DNA from: an uncultured Lachnotalea sp.
GTDB lineage: Bacteria; Bacillota; Clostridia; Lachnospirales; Lachnospiraceae
Reading direction: 5' to 3'
DNA length: 64,000 nt
NCBI GenBank assembly: GCA_947066815.1
Contig: CAMSZT010000002.1
Location: 1 to 64,000, forward strand
The notes beneath the pieces were generated by a model. It did not search any database, was not told where the DNA came from, and saw only the letters and a program-made list of their open reading frames with translations. The position numbers were made by a program, and so were the translations under genes. Below are positions 57,194 through 64,000 of the stretch, piece by piece. Position 1 is the first letter of the stretch, and the number at the start of each line of letters is the position of its first letter.

Positions 57194-59614
57194 ATGACGA
57201 TCAAAGATCTGGAGATCGGCCAGTCGGCGGTGGTGAAAACCGTCGGCGGAGCCGGTTCCCTGAGACAGCATTTTCTGGATATGGGAGTGATCCCGGGAGC
57301 GGAGGTGACCCTTGTAAAGTATGCGCCCATGGGCGATCCCATGGAGCTCAGGCTCCACGGGTACGAGCTGACTCTGCGGGTTGCGGATGCCAAACAGATC
57401 GAGGTGGAACCCATAAGGGAGGCCGGCGCGCCCGGCGTAAAAGAAAAAAGAGGCGGAGACGACGCGTGGGTGGACGGGAACAGAGCCTTCGGAAGGAAAA
57501 CGGAACCCGCCCGGTCCTTTACAAGGATCAGCAGCAGAGAACATCCGGGTTTCGGCGAGGGCGGACGCTACCATGTGAAGGAGGGGGAGAATCCGCTTCC
57601 GAAAGAAACCTGCCTGACCTTTGCCCTGGCGGGAAATCAGAACTGCGGGAAGACGACTCTGTTCAACCGGCTGACCGGGGCCAGTCAGCACGTGGGGAAT
57701 TTCCCCGGTGTGACGGTGGACCGCAAGAGCGGGACCATCAAGAGCCATGAGAATACGCTGGTGACGGATCTGCCGGGGATCTATTCCCTGTCGCCCTACA
57801 GCAGCGAGGAGATCGTGTCCAGGCGGTTCATCCTGGAGGAAAAGCCGACAGGGATCATCAATATCGTGGATGCCACCAATATCGAGCGGAACCTGTATCT
57901 GACCATGCAGCTCATGGAACTTCAGGTGCCCATGGTCCTGGCCCTCAACATGATGGACGAGGTGAAGGGCAACGGCGGCGCCGTCTACATCAATGAGATG
58001 GAGGCCATGCTGGGGATCCCGGTGGTGCCCATCTCGGCGGCGAAGAACGAGGGGACGGAGGAACTTGTGAACCACGCCCTCCATATCGCCAGGTATCAGG
58101 AGCGGCCGGGGAGATTGGATTTCTGCGGCCCGGAGGAGATGGGCGGCGCGGTGCACCGGTGCCTGCACAGCATCAGCCACCTGATCGAGGACCACGCGAA
58201 GGCGGCGGGGATCCCGGTCCGCTTCGGGGCGACGAAACTGGTGGAGGGGGATCCCAGGGTCATGGAGGCCCTGCGCCTTTCCCAGAATGAGAAGGAGACC
58301 ATTGAGCATATCATCTGCCAGATGGAGGAGGAGCGGGGCCTTGACCGGGCGGCAGCCATTGCCGATATGCGTTTTTCCTTTATCGAGCGGCTGGTAAAAA
58401 AGACGGTGGTGAAGCCGAGGGAGAGTAAAGAGCGGGAGAGGAGCCGGAGGATCGACCGGCTTTTGACGGGGAAATATACGGCGATCCCGGCCTTCGCGGC
58501 CATCATGGGGCTGGTGTTTTTCCTGACCTTCAACGTGGTCGGCGCCTGGCTTCAGGACATCATGGCTTCCGGCATCGACCGGCTGGCGGTGTATGTGGAC
58601 GGGACCCTCGCCGCCTGGAATGTGAACCGGGTGCTTCATTCCCTGATCATTGACGGGATCTTCAACGGCGTGGGAAGCATCTTAAGCTTCCTGCCCATCA
58701 TCGTGACCCTGTTTTTCTTCCTGTCCCTTCTGGAGGACACCGGGTACATGGCCAGGGTCGCCTTTGTCATGGATAAGCTTCTCAGGAAGATCGGCCTGTC
58801 CGGGCGGAGCATCGTGCCCATGCTGGTCGGCTTCGGATGCACGGTGCCGGGAGTCATGGCCAGCCGGACCCTCCCCTCGGAGCGGGACCGGAAGATGACC
58901 ATCCTCCTGACGCCTTTTATGAGCTGCACGGCGAAGCTCCCCATTTACGGATTTTTCACGGCGGCATTCTTTCCGAAATACAGTGGTCTGATCATGGTGG
59001 GGCTTTATTTCTTCGGGATCTTCATGGGGATCTTGCTGGCGCTCCTGCTCAAAAACAGCATGTTCCGGGGGGAGGCGGTGCCCTTTGTCATGGAGCTTCC
59101 CAATTATCGGATGCCGGGTCTTAAAAACGTGGCCAGGCTTCTGTGGGAAAAGGCCAAGGATTTCCTCCAGCGGGCCTTTACCGTGATCTTCGTGGCCACC
59201 ATCGTGATCTGGTTTTTGCAGACCTTTGACATCCGGCTGAACGTGGTGACCGACTCGAAGGACAGCATTCTGGCGGCTGCGGCCGGCCGGATCGCCCCCC
59301 TGTTTGCGCCGCTGGGCTTTGGCGACTGGAGGGTCTGCACGGCCCTGATCGCCGGATTCATGGCCAAGGAGAGCGTGGTCTCCACCCTGTCGGTGTTATT
59401 CGGGGCGACCACGGCCCTCCTGGCTGCCATCACCCCGGCGGCGGCAGGAGCCCTTCTGGTGTTCTGCCTGCTGTATACGCCCTGCGTGGCGGCCGTCGCC
59501 TCCATCAAGCGGGAGCTGGGCGGAAAATGGGCGGCGGGCGTGGTCGTCGGCCAGTGCCTGATCGCCTGGGCATGTGCGTTCCTTACCCATCTGGTCATGG
59601 GAATATGGGGATAG
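57194..59614 (+). CDS. feoB: Fused FeoA-FeoB ferrous iron transporter
   Basis: FeoA domain (DLEIGQSAVVKTVGGAGSLRQHFLDMGVIPGAEVTLVKYAPMGDPMELRLHGYELTLR); linker; FeoB GTPase GNQNCGKTTLFNRLTGASQHVGNFPGVTVDRK; Gate domains. Confidence 0.95.
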   Translation: MTIKDLEIGQSAVVKTVGGAGSLRQHFLDMGVIPGAEVTLVKYAPMGDPMELRLHGYELTLRVADAKQIEVEPIREAGAPGVKEKRGGDDAWVDGNRAFGRKTEPARSFTRISSREHPGFGEGGRYHVKEGENPLPKETCLTFALAGNQNCGKTTLFNRLTGASQHVGNFPGVTVDRKSGTIKSHENTLVTDLPGIYSLSPYSSEEIVSRRFILEEKPTGIINIVDATNIERNLYLTMQLMELQVPMVLALNMMDEVKGNGGAVYINEMEAMLGIPVVPISAAKNEGTEELVNHALHIARYQERPGRLDFCGPEEMGGAVHRCLHSISHLIEDHAKAAGIPVRFGATKLVEGDPRVMEALRLSQNEKETIEHIICQMEEERGLDRAAAIADMRFSFIERLVKKTVVKPRESKERERSRRIDRLLTGKYTAIPAFAAIMGLVFFLTFNVVGAWLQDIMASGIDRLAVYVDGTLAAWNVNRVLHSLIIDGIFNGVGSILSFLPIIVTLFFFLSLLEDTGYMARVAFVMDKLLRKIGLSGRSIVPMLVGFGCTVPGVMASRTLPSERDRKMTILLTPFMSCTAKLPIYGFFTAAFFPKYSGLIMVGLYFFGIFMGILLALLLKNSMFRGEAVPFVMELPNYRMPGLKNVARLLWEKAKDFLQRAFTVIFVATIVIWFLQTFDIRLNVVTDSKDSILAAAAGRIAPLFAPLGFGDWRVCTALIAGFMAKESVVSTLSVLFGATTALLAAITPAAAGALLVFCLLYTPCVAAVASIKRELGGKWAAGVVVGQCLIAWACAFLTHLVMGIWG

Positions 59615-59750
59615 CCGGTAAAAAGCAACGTGGGTTTTATGTTAAATTATTAAGAGGCTTATGCTTTCAGAAACAGAATTAAAAACGGTCCCGCCTTTGG
59701 CGGAGGGGGATCAAAAACAATCTTTTTTTGAAGATCAAGGAGTGAAGAAT

Positions 59751-60122
59751 ATGAATTTTAAATTTGCCCACAACAACCTGAATGTGTTTGATCTGCAGAA
59801 ATCCCTGGAGTTTTATGAGAAGGCCCTGGGGCTCAAGGAGGTCCGGAGGAAGGAGAAGGAGGACGGGAGCTTTATCCTGGTGTACCTGGGGGACGGGCAG
59901 ACGCCTCACCAGCTGGAGCTGACCTGGCTGAGGGACATGGACAGGCCCTACAACCTGGGGGACAACGAGATCCATCTGGCTTTTTCCGTGGACGACTTTG
60001 AGGCGGCCCATGAGAAGCATAAGGAGATGGGGTGCATCTGTTTTGAGAATCCGGCCATGGGGATCTATTTTATCTCGGATCCGGACGGGTACTGGCTGGA
60101 GATCATACCGGAAAGAAAGTAA
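59751..60122 (+). CDS. VOC family / lactoylglutathione lyase-like protein
   Basis: MNFKFAHNNLNVFDLQKSLEFYEKALGLKEVRRKEKEDGSFILVYLGDG. Confidence 0.9.
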   Translation: MNFKFAHNNLNVFDLQKSLEFYEKALGLKEVRRKEKEDGSFILVYLGDGQTPHQLELTWLRDMDRPYNLGDNEIHLAFSVDDFEAAHEKHKEMGCICFENPAMGIYFISDPDGYWLEIIPERK

Positions 60123-60128
60123 GGGATC

Positions 60129-61664
60129 ATGGCGATGGATATCGAGACGAGGAAAAAGGAGCCGGAGGTGAGGCAGTCCGGGGAGACGAGGGAGCAGGAC
60201 GGCGTGGCGGGTCTGCTCGCGCTTCTTTCCCGGGAAGGGCTTCTCCTGGAGGCGTCGGAGGGGATCGAAGAACTTCTGCCGTTTTTTTTCACGGCCAATT
60301 CAAAGGAGGCGAAGGCGGGCACGTTCTTTGTCTGCAAGGGCTACACGTTTAAAAAAGAATATCTGGAGATGGCAGAGAGGCAGGGGGCCATCCTCTATAT
60401 GGCTGAGACGGATTACGGCGTCTCGCTGCCGAAGATCCTGGTGACGGACATCCGGCGGGCGGCCTCCCTGGCGGCCCGGTGGTTTTACGGGAATCCGGGG
60501 GAGGAGCTTTTTGTGACTGGCATCACCGGGACAAAGGGAAAGACCACCACGGCCTATATTTTAAAGTCGATCCTGGATACGGCACGGCCGGGAAGGACGG
60601 CGGTCTTTTCCACCATGGAGGTGTTCACGGGGAAGGAATCCCGGGTGAGCCACCTGACGACTCCGGAGCCTGCGGAACTTCAGTCCTATTTCCGGGAGGC
60701 GGTGGAAAACGGCTGTGACCACGTGGTCATGGAGGTGTCCTCACAGGCCATGAAGCTGTCCCGCGTCTACGGGGAGCCCTTCCCCATAGGGATCTTCCTC
60801 AATGTGGACGAGGACCATATCGGCGGGAAGGAGCATGCTACCCTGGAGGAATACGTGGGCTGCAAGATCGCCTTTTTGGCACAGTGCGATACGGTGATCG
60901 TCAACCGGGAGACCCGCTTTTTCGACCAGGTCATGGCCGGATGCGCAGGGAAACGGGTGATCCTCTACGGCCGTGACGTTTCCTGTGACGGGGCCATCCG
61001 GAACACAGCGTCGGATGCGTCGGGGAGCCGGTTTGAGCTGGGCTATGGGGGGGAATGGTACGCTTTTTCGTCCAGCCTGGTGGGCCGGTTCAACGTGGAG
61101 AATCTGACGGCAGCCATTTTGGCGGCTCTTGTGATGGGGATCGACGCGGGAACGATCCAGGAGGGGATCCGTTCGGTCCATGTGCCCGGACGGATGATGG
61201 TGATGGAGCATGACGGGATCCATATCGTGGTGGATTACGCCCACAATTATCTGAGCTTCCTGAATGTCTATCAGGCGGTGAAGGAAGCCTTTTCACCGAG
61301 GCATATCCATGCCGTGTTCGGGAGCCAGGGGGAGCGGTCCCCGGTGCGCAGAAGGGACGTGGGCGTGCTGGCGGAAAAATACGCGGACTACGTCTATCTG
61401 ACCGCCGACGATCCCGGCTATGAGAGGGTGGAGGATATCTGCGGGGAGATCCGGCGCCACATCACAAAGCCCTGTAAGATCATCCCGGACCGGGAAGCGG
61501 CCGTGTGGACGGCCCTCTCGGCGGCAGAGCCGGGGGATGTGGTGATCCTGGCGGGGAAGGGGGCGGAGGTGACCCAGCGGGTGAGAGACGGGTTCGTCCC
61601 CTATATTTCGGATATCAAAGCGGCCCAGCAATGGATCGCCGCACAAAAAGAGAAGGGCCGGTGA
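60129..61664 (+). CDS. UDP-N-acetylmuramyl-tripeptide synthetase (MurE-like Mur ligase)
   Basis: GITGTKGKTTTAYILKSIL; TTPEPAELQSYFREAVENGCDHVVMEVSSQAMKLSRV; VVDYAHNYLSF; GSQGERSPVRRRDVGVLAEKYADYVYLTADDPGYE. Confidence 0.9.
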   Translation: MAMDIETRKKEPEVRQSGETREQDGVAGLLALLSREGLLLEASEGIEELLPFFFTANSKEAKAGTFFVCKGYTFKKEYLEMAERQGAILYMAETDYGVSLPKILVTDIRRAASLAARWFYGNPGEELFVTGITGTKGKTTTAYILKSILDTARPGRTAVFSTMEVFTGKESRVSHLTTPEPAELQSYFREAVENGCDHVVMEVSSQAMKLSRVYGEPFPIGIFLNVDEDHIGGKEHATLEEYVGCKIAFLAQCDTVIVNRETRFFDQVMAGCAGKRVILYGRDVSCDGAIRNTASDASGSRFELGYGGEWYAFSSSLVGRFNVENLTAAILAALVMGIDAGTIQEGIRSVHVPGRMMVMEHDGIHIVVDYAHNYLSFLNVYQAVKEAFSPRHIHAVFGSQGERSPVRRRDVGVLAEKYADYVYLTADDPGYERVEDICGEIRRHITKPCKIIPDREAAVWTALSAAEPGDVVILAGKGAEVTQRVRDGFVPYISDIKAAQQWIAAQKEKGR

Positions 61665-61682
61665 GCAGATCCACCGGCCTTT
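61653..61682 (-). terminator. Terminator of the glycosyltransferase gene, overlapping the murE-like stop
   Basis: AAGGCCGGTGgatctgctCACCGGCCCTT followed by CTCTTTTT on the minus strand. Confidence 0.6.
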
Positions 61683-61704
61683 CCGCAAGGAAAAAAGAAA
61701 ATGA

Positions 61705-62730
61705 TCAGTTGAAACCATAGATTTTCTGAGTGATGTTGTAGGCGATCACGGAGATCATCCGCCCTACGGAGCCCGGCAGGTTCATGAAGATGCCGAGGAT
61801 CGTGCGGAAGCGGAACTTCCGGTAGAGGGAGGGGTTCGCCTCCTTCAAATACTGCCACAGTTCCCTTTTCCAGCGAAGGTGTTCGGGGGTGCCGGACTTG
61901 ATCGCCATGATGGAGGAGACGCTCATGATGATGTTCAGATAGGAACACATGTTTTTGCACTGGGTGTCGCTCTTAAAATGAACGCCGGATTTCAGCAGCA
62001 CGTCGATCATCCGGTAATTGACCCGGTACTGCTGATCCAGTCTGGAGATCATGACGGACTCGTTGACCGACTGATCCTCCCTGCCGATGAGATAGCGGTA
62101 AAAATCCACGTCGATATAATAGATGGTGTGGACATAAGGCATGGGCTGGAACACGAACAGGTTGTCCACGTAGAAGGTGTGCTCCGGAAGCTTCAGGCCG
62201 CAGACGCGGAGCACGTTGGTCCGGTAGATGACCGAATGCATCAGGATATAGGTGGTGGGCGGCAGAGGCTTCACGTCGTCCCAGGTAAAATAGGTGTCCG
62301 TGGGGAAATACTTCCGGTAGTGCATGATCTTCTTATGGGAAGCCCCCTGCTTTTCATAGACGTAGTTGGAGAGCAGCAGGTCCGGCAGACGGTCTTCGCG
62401 TGCGGCGGTGCGCAGGAAATCTAAAATGCTCCGGTAAGCGTCCGCGTCCACCCAGTCGTCGCTGTCCACCACTTTGAAAAAGAGGCCGGAAGCATGGGCG
62501 AGCCCCGTGTTGACGGCGCCGCCGTGGCCGGCGTTCTCCTGGTGGATAGCCCGGATCATATCAGGATGCTCTGCCGCCAGCCGGTCGGCGATCGCGGCGG
62601 TACCGTCCTTCGATCCGTCGTCGACGATCAGGATCTCAACCTGGCTGCCGCCCGGAAGGAGGGAGGCGATGCAGTGTTCCATATAGTCCTGCGAGTTATA
62701 GCAGGGAACCACGATTGATAGTAATTTCAT
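61705..62730 (-). CDS. Family 2 glycosyltransferase
   Basis: LLSIVVPCYNSQDYMEHCIASLL...EILIVDDGSKDGTAAIADRLAAEHPDMIRAIHQENAGHGGAVNTGLAHASGLFFKVVDSDDWVD. Confidence 0.95.
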   Translation of the reverse strand: MKLLSIVVPCYNSQDYMEHCIASLLPGGSQVEILIVDDGSKDGTAAIADRLAAEHPDMIRAIHQENAGHGGAVNTGLAHASGLFFKVVDSDDWVDADAYRSILDFLRTAAREDRLPDLLLSNYVYEKQGASHKKIMHYRKYFPTDTYFTWDDVKPLPPTTYILMHSVIYRTNVLRVCGLKLPEHTFYVDNLFVFQPMPYVHTIYYIDVDFYRYLIGREDQSVNESVMISRLDQQYRVNYRMIDVLLKSGVHFKSDTQCKNMCSYLNIIMSVSSIMAIKSGTPEHLRWKRELWQYLKEANPSLYRKFRFRTILGIFMNLPGSVGRMISVIAYNITQKIYGFN

Positions 62731-62964
62731 GAAGTATGCTCCTTAGAGAACGAGTTTTGTATGTCACTCTGAGGTTTAGTATACTCCCTTTTTTTAAAAG
62801 TTGCAACGGGGCCCGGAGAGAGAATTTTTCGTCTGCAGGGCGGACCGTGATAGTTTTCGGGGAAATTGTGCATAATGGGACAGAGGAAAAAACGTCAAAA
62901 CTCAGGAAAATTTGAGAATTGACAAACGAAGCTTCCTATTATAAAATACGGTAATATAAGAAAA

Positions 62965-63235
62965 AGGCGATGACAAAGAGAAGTAGTGCGAAAGATCGCT
63001 CCCAGTGAGCGGGGGACAGTGGGAACCCTGCAGAATGAGTCCGCATGAATAACACTTTCGAGCTGCAATCTGAACCCCGCAGGAGACGGGCAGTAGGTGC
63101 GACGCAGGCCGGGCGTTAACCGACAAGCCATGAGGGGACTGCTTTCGGGCAGTAAATCAGGTGGTACCGCGGACAGAGAGCTGTTCGTCCTGAAAGAGAT
63201 TTTGAGGACGGACGGCTCTGTTTTTACATTTTATC
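62965..63235 (+). promoter_or_regulatory. T-box riboswitch leader upstream of aspS
   Basis: AGTAG motif 62982-62986; antiterminator T-box AGGTGGTACCGCGG 63159-63172; terminator hairpin GAGAGC..GTTCGTCC/GGACGGAC..GGCTCTG + TTTTT. Confidence 0.93.
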
Positions 63236-63255
63236 TCGGAAAGGAGAAGACGACG

Positions 63256-64000
63256 ATGTCAGATATTTACCGCAGCAAGACCATGGATCAGATGGGAGAG
63301 GGGGATGTGGGAAAGGAGCTTCGGATCGCCGGATGGGTGGAAAATATCCGGGACCATGGCGGCGTGTCCTTCCTCGACCTGCGCGACATGTACGGGGTCA
63401 TGCAGGTGGTGTTCCGGGATACGGAGCTTTTGAGGGGGATCCGCAAGGAGGAATGCATCCGTGTGGAGGGCCTGGTGGAGCACAGGAGTGAGGAAACCTA
63501 CAATCCCAAGATCCCCACGGGGACCATTGAGCTGGAGGCCCATAAGGTCGATATCCTCGGGAAGGTCTACCGGGATCTGCCCTTTGAGGTGGCGGCCTCC
63601 AAGGAGATCCGGGAGGATGTCCGTCTGAAATACCGTTATCTGGACCTCCGGAACCATAAAGTGAAGGAGAATATCATTTTCCGCTCCAGAGTGATCAACT
63701 ATTTAAGGGAAAAGATGACGGATATGGGATTTCTGGAGATCCAGACACCGATCCTCTGTGCCTCTTCCCCGGAGGGCGCCAGGGATTACATCGTCCCCTC
63801 CAGAAAGTACAAAGGGAAATTTTACGCCCTGCCCCAGGCTCCCCAGCAGTATAAGCAGCTCCTCATGGCTTCCGGATTTGACAAGTATTTCCAGATCGCT
63901 CCCTGTTTCCGGGACGAGGACGCCCGGGCGGACCGCTCGCCGGGAGAGTTCTATCAGCTTGATTTTGAGATGAGCTTCGCCACAGAGGAGGATGTGTTCC
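63256..64000 (+). CDS. aspS: Aspartate--tRNA ligase, bacterial type (3' truncated by window)
   Basis: RIAGWVENIRDHGGVSFLDLRDMYGVMQVVF...RLKYRYLDLRNHKVKENIIFRSRVINYLREKM...GKFYALPQAPQQYKQLLM; open to end of window. Confidence 0.95.
   Translation, partial: MSDIYRSKTMDQMGEGDVGKELRIAGWVENIRDHGGVSFLDLRDMYGVMQVVFRDTELLRGIRKEECIRVEGLVEHRSEETYNPKIPTGTIELEAHKVDILGKVYRDLPFEVAASKEIREDVRLKYRYLDLRNHKVKENIIFRSRVINYLREKMTDMGFLEIQTPILCASSPEGARDYIVPSRKYKGKFYALPQAPQQYKQLLMASGFDKYFQIAPCFRDEDARADRSPGEFYQLDFEMSFATEEDVF

Noticed and set aside
56828-58639. 603-aa minus-strand ORF opposite degV/feoB
   Set aside because: Antisense artefact of high GC3 coding sequence.

Overview
GC-rich chromosomal window from a Firmicute, probably Clostridia/Lachnospiraceae-like (inferred from gene content and order; not searched). 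Housekeeping backbone: rpoB(3' end)-rpoC; gdpP-rplI-dnaB; pyrH-frr-uppS-cdsA-dxr-rseP-ispG-polC; three tRNAs (Pro-CGG, Glu-CTC, Val-CAC); a chemotaxis cluster (mcp on +, cheA-cheW-cheR-cheB on -); CobW/metal genes; feoAB; a MurE-like ligase; and a T-box leader followed by aspS, which runs off the window. The most unusual signal is a family of three ~190-217 bp intergenic elements (about 7577-7791, 24351-24536, 53114-53330). They fold as one long imperfect hairpin with paired, compensatory arm changes. Two copies have a ~15-16 bp terminal inverted repeat (CAGGTAATTGCGAAAC) and are flanked by 8-10 bp direct repeats that look like target-site duplications, so they resemble a MITE or a structured mobile RNA element. 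There are also large GC-rich nested palindromes (18109-18348, 37958-38127), a 73-bp tandem array ending in a perfect 18-bp-arm hairpin that has rewritten a hydrolase C-terminus (56021-56253), and many decaying genes (GH18, MBL-fold, maltose acetyltransferase with in-frame TGA, a TAG-interrupted ORF, truncated racemase, hicA with a G-run frameshift). The aspS T-box reads as AAC (Asn) in its specifier loop, suggesting a tRNA-Asn-sensing leader on an aspartyl-tRNA synthetase. All calls come from reading the sequence and ORF track; no database search was run.
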